Assembly (NCBI RefSeq): GCF_000430645.1
Contig: NZ_KE387185.1
Span: 1,275,780 to 1,339,779 of the forward strand
Origin: Aquimarina latercula DSM 2041
Lineage (GTDB): Bacteria; Bacteroidota; Bacteroidia; Flavobacteriales; Flavobacteriaceae
DNA: 64,000 bases
Direction of reading: 5' to 3'
The notes under the pieces were generated by a model. It did no database searches, was not told where the DNA came from, and saw nothing but the letters and a program-made list of their open reading frames with translations. Of this stretch, positions 52,253-61,369 are shown in pieces. Positions within the stretch are counted from its first letter, which is position 1, and every line of letters starts with the position of its first letter. A program made the translations under genes and the position numbers.

Positions 52253-53251
52253 ATTACTACGATACTTTTTTGGAGTAGTTCCTTCTATTTTTTTAAACGC
52301 TGCAGTAAAATGTGTAGAGTTTTTATAACCAACTAATTCTGATATCTCATAAATGGGTTTTTTGCTATGTAACAGGAGTTGCCTTGCTTTTTCCATTCGT
52401 AATTTGGTAGCATATTCAAAAATTGTTTTGCCAAATAGAGCTTTAAATTCTTTTTTTAATATAAAATCATTTAATCCAATTTCTCTGGATAACTGATGAA
52501 TTGGATATTGAACAGAAAGATCTGAAGAAATCATATGCTGCACTTGGTATAGCTTCTTTACCAAATTATCAATGGGAGGAATGTTATTAGTTATAATATT
52601 AGTAGTTGCAGTGTCTATTTTTAAAGTTACTAATTCAAGGACTTTAGATTCTAAAAATAATCGTTTTAACAACCCTTTCCTTTGATCCGACAAAATTTCG
52701 GAAAGAATATTTTGAGTTTTTGAACATAATGGTTTTAAAAATTTGCTTTGTAGTTTTAACAAAGAATGTTTTTCTAAGATATTATATTCTTCATCTAGTT
52801 TATGCCTTTTTATAAAATCTGTACTCATTCTAATTTTAACTTCCTTAAGCCGCTTTCTTTTGTGATATGAGATAGAACCTTTTATATTTTCTAGATACAA
52901 TAGATAACACTCTTGACTTTCGTAGATTAGATCTTTAGTTATTCCTTCAATTTTAATGATCTGCTCGCCTTCAATCAGGAAGGACATTTCTAAGAAATTG
53001 TCATAAAGCTTACCTTCTACTATTAGATTTTTTTCTAATAATACATCATAGATAGTAATAGATAGACCTTCAAACTTATGTGTCTGATAATAACCTATAC
53101 CATATTGAGGTAAGAATTGGAATTTTTTAGTAATAATTCCGCAACGTTCGCCAGAACCTATTAGCTCTGTAACAGTAGATAAGCTAACTGTTTTTTTAGG
53201 GTCTTGTATTTCGGTTTTAATTGACGTCTTTTTGCGTCTTTTTTTATCCAT
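52241..53251 (-). CDS. AraC-family regulator of siderophore genes (PchR-like)
   Basis: A 336-residue protein. The N-terminal ~220 residues resemble PchR-type siderophore-sensing domains, and the C-terminal ~100 are an AraC DNA-binding domain (IHQLSREIGLNDFILKKEFK; IFEYATKLRMEKARQLLL; GYKNSTHFTAAFKKIEGTTP). PchR-type proteins activate siderophore synthesis and receptor genes when the ferric siderophore is present. It is divergent from the receptor gene and convergent with the biosynthesis operon. Its own first codons lie inside the operator copy B, suggesting autoregulation. It begins with a very basic stretch (MDKKRRKKTS). Confidence 0.88.
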   Translation of the reverse strand: MDKKRRKKTSIKTEIQDPKKTVSLSTVTELIGSGERCGIITKKFQFLPQYGIGYYQTHKFEGLSITIYDVLLEKNLIVEGKLYDNFLEMSFLIEGEQIIKIEGITKDLIYESQECYLLYLENIKGSISYHKRKRLKEVKIRMSTDFIKRHKLDEEYNILEKHSLLKLQSKFLKPLCSKTQNILSEILSDQRKGLLKRLFLESKVLELVTLKIDTATTNIITNNIPPIDNLVKKLYQVQHMISSDLSVQYPIHQLSREIGLNDFILKKEFKALFGKTIFEYATKLRMEKARQLLLHSKKPIYEISELVGYKNSTHFTAAFKKIEGTTPKKYRSNLEN

Positions 53252-53260
53252 AATGCGTCA
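53224..53260 (+). promoter_or_regulatory. Candidate AraC-regulator operator, copy B
   Basis: GCGTC at 53234 and at 53255 are direct repeats exactly 21 bp apart, with the same TTTTTTTATCC spacer as copy A. An extra ACGTC lies at 53224. The box ends 22 bp before a TAnnTTTG box for the receptor gene. On the other strand it covers the start codon of the regulator. Confidence 0.7.
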
Positions 53261-53281
53261 TTTTTCTCTTCCCTTAGATAC

Positions 53282-53289
53282 TAATTTTG
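53282..53289 (+). promoter_or_regulatory. -7 promoter box of the siderophore receptor gene
   Basis: TAATTTTG matches TAnnTTTG and lies at nearly the same distance from its operator (23 bp) as in the biosynthesis promoter (24 bp). Confidence 0.6.
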
Positions 53290-53299
53290 CACTTTAAAT

Positions 53300-53322
53300 T
53301 TATTTAGACTAATTATAAATAA
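53300..53322 (+). promoter_or_regulatory. Inverted repeat downstream of the -7 box (possible Fur-like site)
   Basis: TTATTTA and TAAATAA are perfect 7-bp arms around GACTAATTA. The left part (TTATTTAGAC) is shared with 42097 upstream of the biosynthesis genes. Confidence 0.45.
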
Positions 53323-53354
53323 TAAATATTTAGGTCGCAAAAATAAATAAAAAA

Positions 53355-55739
53355 ATGTTACAGTCAGTGGTTATTTTAAAAAGAAAAAATAGTGTCTTTT
53401 TGATGCTTTTGATTACTCTATTTTGTCAGAGTCAAGAGGCAATAAAAGGTGTCATTGTGGATCAGAATTCTAATCCGATACCCGAAGCAGCTATCCAAGT
53501 AGTAGAATTAGAAAACGTAGGCGTAATTACTAATTTTGATGGAGAATTTACCCTTTCACTTCCAGAAGGAACATATACACTAAAAACTAGTTTTATTGGT
53601 TTTCAAACTCGTTTCTATAAGATTACTACGAATGCTTCTAAGGAACAATATATCCGTATTGTTTTAAAACAAAATGTAGAAGAATTAAATGATGTAATTG
53701 TTAAAGGGAAAACTGCTGCTCAAAAGGTAAAAGAAAAGGCTTTTGAAGTGGAAGTTATAGAAACCAAAGGATTAAAAAATAGTAGTGTAGATATCAATGC
53801 TATTTTAACAACGATACCAGGAGTAAATGTTCGTCAAAGAGGAGGATTAGGGGCTGCGTTTGATTTCTCTTTAAATGGATTATCAGGGAAGCAAGTAAAG
53901 TTTTTTATCGATGGTATTCCAATAGAGAATTTTGGGAGCTCTTTATCTCTAAATAATTTTCCTGCTACACTCGTAGAAAGAGCAGAAGTTTTTAAAGGCG
54001 TAGTTCCGATACATTTAGGAGCAGATGCACTAGGCGGTGCAGTTAATATTATTACTAATCAACGTAAAAAGGATTTTCTTGATGTGTCTTATGATATAGG
54101 ATCTTTTAATACACATCGTGCTACTATAAATGGACAACATTATAATAAAAATGGATGGATGTTTCAGTTGTCCTCATTTTATAATTATTCTGATAATAAC
54201 TATACTATTGATGATATTGAGGTTAGGGATGAATTAGGAAATGATACCGGTATCCGCAGAGATAATGTAGAAAGATTTCATGATGCATATAATTCTCAGA
54301 TGATACGGATACAAACTGGATTAGTTGATAGATCATACGCAGATAGATTAATTTTAGGTTTTACTGCATCTGCAAACGAAAACGAAATACAGCACCCTAT
54401 TGATCCGCAGAATCCATTTGGGGAAGTATTTACTGAAAATGATATTATTTCGGGATCTATTGAGTTTGAAAAAAACAATCTTTTTAATGAAAAGTTGAAA
54501 CTAAAAATTTATGGTGCTCTAACAGAAAATAATGAAAGGGTCGTAGATACTTCTTCTAGGAAATATGATTGGTTTGGAAATTTTATAGAACGAGGAGATC
54601 AAACGCTGGGAGAATTTGAAGCCAGTAAGACATTATTTAAGTTTAAAGATAACCTACATTTAATAAACGCATTAGCCACATACACCTTTAATGACGTACA
54701 TTCTCTAAGCGCTAACTATACCAAAAATTATATTCGCCGTAGAGGAGAAGATGATGCCAGAACTGGAAGAATTGCATTTCGGGACCCTCATATAGTTAAT
54801 AAAAATATACTTGGTCTTTCTTACGATATTGATCTTTTAGATACACGATGGCGTACTTCTTTTTTTTCTAAAGGATATCTTCTAAACTCAGAAGGAATTT
54901 TGGAAGACCTATTTACCAATGTAGAAGAAGATCGGTTTACCAGGTTCGAAAATACTTTTGAAGAACTGGGATATGGCTTTGCTACTACTTATAAAATCCT
55001 TGATAATTTTCAGATTAAAGGATCTTTTGAAAAAACATTTAGAATTCCTGAAGGTTATGAGGTATTTGGGGATGGATTTTTATTGAAATCTAATCCAGCG
55101 TTATTACCAGAAGAAAGTTACAACGCCAATCTAGGAGCTCTTTTTAATACAGATATTAATGGGTTAAAACTTCAGATTGATACCAATGTATTTTTTAGAG
55201 AATCTGAGAATTTTATAGCTATTAGATCCGAAGGAATCTTTTCTAGATACTTCAATACTGCTGATGCTAGAAGTACAGGTGTAGAAGGAGAAATAAGAAT
55301 GTTGTATGATGCATTCTTTTTGGATCTGAATGCCACCTATCAAAACATCATTGATAGAAATGCTGGAGAAAATGCAGGTGTTGATTTTTTGAAAAATCAA
55401 CGAATAGCAAATATTCCATATGTATTTGGAAATGCTCGTATTGGAGGTAAATTCAATAATATACTTGCTGTAAATGATCAATTAAACGTTTCCTGGAACA
55501 CCTATTATGTGCATGATTATCCGCTTACATCTTTTGTAGAAGGAAATCCAGAAGATAGAGATATTATTCCCGAACAAATTTCGCATAATGTAGAGCTTGG
55601 ATATTCATTTAATGAAGGGCGTTACAACATTGCTGTTTCGGCCAGGAATATCTTGGATGCAAAAATTTATGACAATTTCGAAATACAACAACCCGGAAGA
55701 GCCTTTTATGTAAAACTACGATACTATATATCAAATTAA
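53355..55739 (+). CDS. TonB-dependent siderophore receptor
   Basis: A 794-residue outer-membrane receptor. It has a signal peptide (SVFLMLLITLFCQSQ), then a carboxypeptidase-like beta-sandwich (about 32-115, IKGVIVDQNSNPIPEAAIQV). The plug follows (ILTTIPGVNVRQRGGLGAAF; FFIDGIPIENFG) and then a barrel ending in FYVKLRYYISN. It lacks an STN domain, so its control comes from the AraC regulator rather than a sigma/FecR pair. It is divergent from that regulator and probably imports the ferric siderophore made by the upstream operon. Confidence 0.92.
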   Translation: MLQSVVILKRKNSVFLMLLITLFCQSQEAIKGVIVDQNSNPIPEAAIQVVELENVGVITNFDGEFTLSLPEGTYTLKTSFIGFQTRFYKITTNASKEQYIRIVLKQNVEELNDVIVKGKTAAQKVKEKAFEVEVIETKGLKNSSVDINAILTTIPGVNVRQRGGLGAAFDFSLNGLSGKQVKFFIDGIPIENFGSSLSLNNFPATLVERAEVFKGVVPIHLGADALGGAVNIITNQRKKDFLDVSYDIGSFNTHRATINGQHYNKNGWMFQLSSFYNYSDNNYTIDDIEVRDELGNDTGIRRDNVERFHDAYNSQMIRIQTGLVDRSYADRLILGFTASANENEIQHPIDPQNPFGEVFTENDIISGSIEFEKNNLFNEKLKLKIYGALTENNERVVDTSSRKYDWFGNFIERGDQTLGEFEASKTLFKFKDNLHLINALATYTFNDVHSLSANYTKNYIRRRGEDDARTGRIAFRDPHIVNKNILGLSYDIDLLDTRWRTSFFSKGYLLNSEGILEDLFTNVEEDRFTRFENTFEELGYGFATTYKILDNFQIKGSFEKTFRIPEGYEVFGDGFLLKSNPALLPEESYNANLGALFNTDINGLKLQIDTNVFFRESENFIAIRSEGIFSRYFNTADARSTGVEGEIRMLYDAFFLDLNATYQNIIDRNAGENAGVDFLKNQRIANIPYVFGNARIGGKFNNILAVNDQLNVSWNTYYVHDYPLTSFVEGNPEDRDIIPEQISHNVELGYSFNEGRYNIAVSARNILDAKIYDNFEIQQPGRAFYVKLRYYISN

Positions 55740-55765
55740 ATATTAAACATCAAAAATCATATAAA

Positions 55766-57049
55766 ATGAAAACAATAAAATGGATAAAAAATGTAATGCT
55801 ACTTTTAGCAATAACCGCAATGGTTATATCATGTAGCAGTGATGATAATGGAGATACACCTATTGATCCGGATCCGGATCCAATTGCAGTATCTAAATAT
55901 GTTGTAGGATTTGAGGCATTTCCTGTTGGAGATGCAAGTCCTGTGGATTATATTTTGGAATTACCATCATTAGAATCTTTAACAACCGGTGAAATTTCGG
56001 TAGAAGGTCAAGGAATTCCATTAAAAGGTTGGAGATTTTTCCACGGAGCAGGTAATACGATATTTACCGCGGGATATTCTGATGATGATACTTGTATTGC
56101 TTATCATTTAAATGAAGAGGGAACATTAGAAGAAAAAGCAAATTTTGTTTTTCAATCTACACTAGATAATTATGCAGCATTAGACGAGAACACATTATTG
56201 GCTGTGGAATTAACGTATGGAGGGCTTTCTGATAAACGTTTTCATATTGTAAATGCCGAGACGGGTTTATTAGAAAAGATTGAAGAACACCCTGTAGATA
56301 TCGATATGGGTGATGGAACTGTAGCGAATCCAGGATCTACTCCTTGGGTAACTGGTATGGTACTTAGGGATGGAAAATTATTTGTTTCATATCATAAGTG
56401 GTTGGCTGATGGTTCTTTTATTACTCCAGATGTAGATCGTGCTTACGTGGCAGTATTTAACTATCCAGAGTTCGAATTAGAAAAAATAATTGAAGATGAT
56501 AGAACCAGTCCAATTGGGGTAAACGGTCATAGTACAGGTATTGAACAAACAGAAAATGGAGATATTTATTCTTTCTCTACATCTGCATTGAGTGCTGGTT
56601 TTACTGCAGCTTCAAAGCCTTCGGGGATTTTAAGAATTAACAATGGAACCACTGAGTTTGATTCAAGTTATTTCTTTAATGTAGAAGAAGCTATTAATGG
56701 CGGAAAGTTGTTCTGGATGGATTATGTCGGTAACGGAAAGGCAATTGCAAGAATAATTGTAGATGACACTAATGGAGCTGGAGAATGGGGTGCATTCTTT
56801 AAAAAAGATGTATTTAAAATGGTAGTAATAGATTTAATAAACCAAACTGTTACGGATATAGCTGGAGTGCCAACTCACGGTCATCGATATACGTCTCCTA
56901 TGTTTGTAGAAGATGGCAAAGCGTATATTAGTAGTTCTACTGATACAGATACGTATGTGTATATAGTAGATCCTGAAACCGCAACTGCAACACAAGGTGC
57001 TAAAGTTCTTGGACTAGGACTTAAAGGGATCTTTAAAATTAGTAATTAA
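55766..57049 (+). CDS. DUF4374 lipoprotein, siderophore-receptor partner
   Basis: A 427-residue protein with a lipobox (AITAMVISC), an SSDDNGD tether and a DPDPDP linker encoded by GATCCG repeats. The rest is a predicted beta-propeller of the DUF4374 family (YVVGFEAFPVGDASPVDYIL; VDIDMGDGTVANPGSTPWVT; GVPTHGHRYTSPMFVEDGKA). Genes of this family commonly follow TonB siderophore receptors in Bacteroidota. A surface capture role for the ferric siderophore is plausible. It begins 26 bp after the receptor. Confidence 0.85.
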   Translation: MKTIKWIKNVMLLLAITAMVISCSSDDNGDTPIDPDPDPIAVSKYVVGFEAFPVGDASPVDYILELPSLESLTTGEISVEGQGIPLKGWRFFHGAGNTIFTAGYSDDDTCIAYHLNEEGTLEEKANFVFQSTLDNYAALDENTLLAVELTYGGLSDKRFHIVNAETGLLEKIEEHPVDIDMGDGTVANPGSTPWVTGMVLRDGKLFVSYHKWLADGSFITPDVDRAYVAVFNYPEFELEKIIEDDRTSPIGVNGHSTGIEQTENGDIYSFSTSALSAGFTAASKPSGILRINNGTTEFDSSYFFNVEEAINGGKLFWMDYVGNGKAIARIIVDDTNGAGEWGAFFKKDVFKMVVIDLINQTVTDIAGVPTHGHRYTSPMFVEDGKAYISSSTDTDTYVYIVDPETATATQGAKVLGLGLKGIFKISN

Positions 57050-57242
57050 CTCAACTAGACTCTATGTAAATATGGGTTCTGAGAAATTTCAAAAACTTTT
57101 GTTCTGACGCTTATACCCCCATTTGAAGCTCAGAAAGATCAAAGTCAAATTAATAAGTAGTTGTGTTTTATTTAGTGATTTTGTTCAGAGTAAAAGGACT
57201 AAGTAGAGGTTTTTCAGACCCATGCATTTAATAAATCCATAA

Positions 57243-58421
57243 ATGACAAGAAAAAAAAGAAATAATAGACGTAAAAGAATTTTACAACTTCATAAAATAC
57301 TTGGATTAGTTACAGGTGTAGTGCTTTTTATTGTTTCTGTTACTGGTTGTTTATGGGTTTTTAAAGAAGAAATAGAAAGTTTTTATGATGATCATAAATA
57401 TGTTACCCCTCAAGATCAAGAGTTCTTAGAAGCCTCTATGATTAAAGAATTAGCAGAAAACGTGATTCCTAAAAAGACGATTCATGGGGTTATCTATGGG
57501 AAACCAGATGAAGCGATTGAGGTTGTTTTTTATGAAGCAGAACCAGAGATATTTTATCAAAGTGTTTTTTTAAATCCATATTCTGGCGAGTTCATTAAAA
57601 GAATAGATAATGATGCAGGTTTTTTTGGATTTATATTAAAAGGACATTTACGACTATGGTTACCTGATGCTATCGGCTCTAGAGTGGTTTCTTATTCCGT
57701 ATTGCTTTTTTTGATTATCATCATAAGTGGTCTTTTTCTTTGGTGGCCACGAAATAAGAAGAATTGGAAACAAAGATTAAAATTTGATTGGAATAAAAAA
57801 ACCAGATGGAAAAGGAAAAATTTTGACCTCCATACAGTAACAGGGTTTTATATCTCATCGTTTGGTTTGATATTAGCTTTTACTGGATGTGTGATGGCTT
57901 TTAACTGGTTTTATTTTATAGCTTATAAAGCTACAGGTGGCGATAAAGACCCTCGGTTTGTGATTCCAGAGAGCGAACAAGCAATAGTATCCAAGGAAAC
58001 TACTGGTTTTGAATATGATAAGTTGATTCCTATTTTACAACGTAGCTATAAAGATGCGCATAGTTTTGAATTACATTATCCAGAAAATGATTCTACTTCA
58101 ATTCTTGTTGAGGTTAGTAATTCAGAAGGATTGTATTATAATATGGATTATCTGTTTTTTGATCAAAATACTTTAGAAGAAATAGAAACAAATAGTATTT
58201 ATGGTAAATATAAAAATACCAATTTTGCAGATAAAGTAATTCGAATGAATTATGATATCCATATTGGGGCGATCGGAGGAATAGTAGGCAAGATCATTGC
58301 CTTTTTAGTGAGCTTAATTTGTGCATCATTACCCGTTAGTGGGATTTTGCTTTGGTATGGAAGAAAGTATAAAGCCAAAACCAGAAACGAGCTTCCTAGA
58401 AAACTAGTTAGTGTGAAATAA
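57243..58421 (+). CDS. PepSY-associated membrane protein, probable ferric-siderophore reductase
   Basis: A 392-residue protein with four membrane segments and two PepSY domains. The opening helix (LHKILGLVTGVVLFIVSVTG), the His of GHLRLWLPDAIGSRVVSY, the FDLHTVTGFYISSFGLILAF helix and the final IGAIGGIVGKIIAFLVSLIC helix are typical of the PiuB/FoxB-like family. Conserved His in the helices suggest haem-mediated electron transfer to ferric siderophores in the periplasm. It is the third gene after the receptor. It probably releases iron from the imported complex. Confidence 0.85.
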   Translation: MTRKKRNNRRKRILQLHKILGLVTGVVLFIVSVTGCLWVFKEEIESFYDDHKYVTPQDQEFLEASMIKELAENVIPKKTIHGVIYGKPDEAIEVVFYEAEPEIFYQSVFLNPYSGEFIKRIDNDAGFFGFILKGHLRLWLPDAIGSRVVSYSVLLFLIIIISGLFLWWPRNKKNWKQRLKFDWNKKTRWKRKNFDLHTVTGFYISSFGLILAFTGCVMAFNWFYFIAYKATGGDKDPRFVIPESEQAIVSKETTGFEYDKLIPILQRSYKDAHSFELHYPENDSTSILVEVSNSEGLYYNMDYLFFDQNTLEEIETNSIYGKYKNTNFADKVIRMNYDIHIGAIGGIVGKIIAFLVSLICASLPVSGILLWYGRKYKAKTRNELPRKLVSVK

Positions 58422-58476
58422 CCGTTATGATTGTTTAGAGATCATATACCAAAGTTTAATTTTTTATGTATCCAAA

Positions 58477-58504
58477 AAAGGTGACCTATTATAGGGTCAC
58501 CTTT
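58477..58504. terminator. Bidirectional terminator between PepSY gene and isocitrate lyase
   Basis: A perfect 10-bp stem (AAAGGTGACC / GGTCACCTTT) with an 8-nt loop, flanked by an A-run on the left and a T-rich stretch on the right. It lies between convergent genes. Confidence 0.85.
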
Positions 58505-58527
58505 CTTATTTAATTCAAATATGAGTC

Positions 58528-60138
58528 TTATTTATCTAAGGCCATTGCAGGTTCTTTTGTATTTGTTTTAACTTCAAACTGATTACTCGTGTTTTTCTCA
58601 CCACCAGCTTTCAGAGCTTTTTCACCAGCAAAGAACGTTTTATGGTCATCTCCTAAATCTGAGCCTGCCATACGTTGGTGTTTTACACACGATACTCCTT
58701 TTCGTATTTCCTGACGTTGAACAGAATCTACATATTCTAACATTCCTCTATCTCCAAAATACCCTGCTACAAGATCATTCATATGTAGTGCAGTCGTATG
58801 ATATGTTGGTAATGTAATTAGGTGATGAAATACCCCAGCATCACGAGATGCTTCTGCTTGGAACATACGGATCATTTCATCTGCTTTTTTAGACAACTCG
58901 GTATTGTCATATTTTACATCCATCAATTCTTCGCGATTATAAGCTGATGTGTCTTCTCCCGCTGCGGTCATAAGATCAAATGCTTGTTGGCGGAAATTGA
59001 TTGTCCAATTAAAAGATGGCGAATTATTGTAAACTAATTTAGCATTTGGCACCTTTTCCTTTACGCGATTTACCATATGAGCAATTTGCTTGACATTTGG
59101 AGTTGGTGTCTCTATCCACAATAAATCTGCACCATTCTCTAAACTTGTAATACAATCTAATACAACACGATCAATATTTGAGCCTTCTTTAAATTTATAT
59201 AAACCATTAGGTAATCTCACTGGGCGAACTAATTTACCATCACGTTTAAATAATACATCATTTTCATTTACTTCGGTAATTAGAACTTCTTCCGCTTCAA
59301 CAAAGTCCATATATTGAGAAGCTAGATCACCTTCTTCCATTGATACAGGTAATTTTTGTGTTAAACCAGCACCTTCGGAATCTGTTCTTGCTACAATTAC
59401 ACCTTCTTCTACGCCTAATTCTAAGAAAGCATATCTAAGTGCATTTAGCTTAGCGATAAAATCTTCGTGCGGAACTGTAACTTTACCATCTTGGTGACCA
59501 CATTGTTTAGCATCGGATACTTGGTTCTCTATTTGTAGTGCACAAGCTCCTGCTTCAATCATTTTTTTGGCTAATAGGTATGTTGCTTCTTCATTACCAA
59601 AACCTGCATCAATGTCTGCAATGATTGGTACAACATGTGTTTCAAAATTGTCAATCTCATTCTGCACATCTTCTCCTTGATCTAAACGACGAAAAAGATC
59701 ATTTAATTCTACGGCATCTGCTTGACGTAAAAAGGTATAGATTTCTTCAATCAACTTAGGAACCGAAGTTTTTTCGTGCATAGATTGATCTGGTAAAGGT
59801 CCTAATTCAGAACGTAATGCAGCAACCATCCAACCAGAAAGATATAAATATGTTTTATCGGTAGTGCCTTTATGTTTCTTTACAGCGATCATTTTTTGTT
59901 GGGCAACAAAACCATGCCAACAACCTAATGATTGTGTATATTTTACACTGTTAGCGTCATATTCAGCCATATCTTTACGCATAATAGAGGCTGTATATCT
60001 GGCAACATCTAATCCTGTTTTAAATCTATTTTGTATAGCAATACGCGCTGCATTTTCTGGGCTTATGGTTGCCCAAGTACTTCCGTGTTTAGCTTTTAGA
60101 GTACGTACCGTATCAAGTGCCGAATTATAAGTAGTCAT
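58528..60138 (-). CDS. aceA: Isocitrate lyase
   Basis: A 536-residue enzyme, the long form. It splits isocitrate into glyoxylate and succinate in the glyoxylate shunt, allowing growth on acetate or fatty acids. Landmarks are SLGCWHGFVAQQ, PIIADIDAGFGNEEATYLLA, the catalytic KQCGHQDGKV with Cys213, LVYNNSPSFNW and the late LPTYHTTALHMNDL. Malate synthase is not in the window. A 36-codon ORF lies 38 bp upstream on the same strand. Confidence 0.95.
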   Translation of the reverse strand: MTTYNSALDTVRTLKAKHGSTWATISPENAARIAIQNRFKTGLDVARYTASIMRKDMAEYDANSVKYTQSLGCWHGFVAQQKMIAVKKHKGTTDKTYLYLSGWMVAALRSELGPLPDQSMHEKTSVPKLIEEIYTFLRQADAVELNDLFRRLDQGEDVQNEIDNFETHVVPIIADIDAGFGNEEATYLLAKKMIEAGACALQIENQVSDAKQCGHQDGKVTVPHEDFIAKLNALRYAFLELGVEEGVIVARTDSEGAGLTQKLPVSMEEGDLASQYMDFVEAEEVLITEVNENDVLFKRDGKLVRPVRLPNGLYKFKEGSNIDRVVLDCITSLENGADLLWIETPTPNVKQIAHMVNRVKEKVPNAKLVYNNSPSFNWTINFRQQAFDLMTAAGEDTSAYNREELMDVKYDNTELSKKADEMIRMFQAEASRDAGVFHHLITLPTYHTTALHMNDLVAGYFGDRGMLEYVDSVQRQEIRKGVSCVKHQRMAGSDLGDDHKTFFAGEKALKAGGEKNTSNQFEVKTNTKEPAMALDK

Positions 60139-60176
60139 AATGTAATGTTTTATATTTTATTTTAAGGATAAAGTCT

Positions 60177-60287
60177 TTATTTTGAGTTGTTTGTTTTTTG
60201 TAGGCTGTAGACGTACGCATTGTAATCAATCGTGTTATTAATAGCCCAATTGGTAACCAGTGTTTTAGTTTTTACTTGAGATTTCAT
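60177..60287 (-). CDS. Small 36-residue ORF upstream of isocitrate lyase
   Basis: ATG at 60287 to TAA at 60177 encodes MKSQVKTKTLVTNWAINNTI and a further 16 residues. It is preceded by an AAGAAG-like purine stretch and sits 38 bp before aceA. Composition looks coding (no run of rare residues), but I recognise no family. It may be a leader peptide, a small regulator or chance. Confidence 0.35.
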   Translation of the reverse strand: MKSQVKTKTLVTNWAINNTIDYNAYVYSLQKTNNSK

Positions 60288-61369
60288 CTTCTTAGATCTT
60301 TTAATTAATAATTCGAATTCTAATTGCTACTTCGTAGCGTCTTCCAGATTCCTTTTTTAGTAATACGATTTACTATTTGTTGTAAATTAATTACAGGACA
60401 ATATTATAAAAAAGTTTTTGATTAAAAAAGCGAACGTTCGCTAAAAATATTAAAATTCTAAAATTTTAATAGTTCGCAATATGCCTTATTGATTTATTTT
60501 AGCACCTATTAAACGATGTTATTTTTTGATTTAATTAATTGATAATCAGATATTAAAACTTGTATCCTTGTGGAAATATGGAGGTGCTTTTATAATTAAA
60601 ATATGACTTCAATTAATTTTTTAAGATGATGGGATGTTTTAGAAATGATATGAGTTTTTTATGTTTTCTGAAAAATTAAGGGGCTTTTATTGTAATGGTT
60701 TACTATAAAAATTCATAAGTTTTGAGATTAGTTATGAGTTGTTTTTACATCTAAATTTTAGGAGCTTTATTTTTTGATCACTAATAATTACACATTAATA
60801 CTAGTAAAATATATCAGGTTATAGGTCAAGAACATAAACCTAAGATGTTTGATTTTCAATAGAAATTTGATATTCAAAAATTAAAATGGTCTATTATTTT
60901 ACAATAAAAGGGTAAAACAATAACTTGAATATGGCATAGCCGCATTGCGTCAATGTTTTATAAAATATTTACCGATTTAATTGATTTTTAATGGGAAAAA
61001 GCAATCTTGTTTTTTATATATTTGAGAAGCACAATATTACTTATTAATAAACTAACGTAATGATACTACTACTATTCCCCTCTCCCCAAAATACGTGTTC
61101 AGATATTCTAAGATCTATGGTTTTTAGACAACACTTTGTTAGGTAGCTTCTTTCTATAAGGATAGAAAGCTATTTGTTTTCAGTGATGTTGTAAAAAAAA
61201 GAGTCTAGTGATTTTTACTTCAGAGTGTAGTTTAATATGGTTGTTTCGAAATTTAGATATATAATTATTAATAATAGTTATAATCTAAATTAGTAAATGT
61301 ATAGATCATTAGTGTTAAACTTATTTTGAAATTAATCACTTATAATTTTATAAATGAAATAGTTGAAAC
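60288..61369. other. 1.1-kb AT-rich intergenic region
   Basis: No substantial gene is visible. It contains the GCGAACGTTCGC palindrome at 60429, an ATTAAAATT/AATTTTAAT inverted repeat just after it (about 60449-60470), and a 7-bp hairpin at 61150-61169 (CTTTCTA / TAGAAAG) followed by a T-rich run. The last might end a short transcript. Promoters for aceA and the FHA gene must lie here. Confidence 0.5.
60429..60442. promoter_or_regulatory. Perfect 14-bp palindrome, candidate operator
   Basis: AGCGAACGTTCGCT is a perfect palindrome in otherwise GC-poor DNA, 287 bp upstream of isocitrate lyase. A possible half-site (AGTTCGC) lies about 30 bp away at 60471. This form is typical of TetR-type operators, but no TetR gene is in the window. 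Confidence 0.55.

Noticed and set aside
61060..61146. 28-codon ORF starting MILLLFPSPQ ahead of a hairpin
   Set aside because: Too short, no family, no clear ribosome-binding site; chance is likely.
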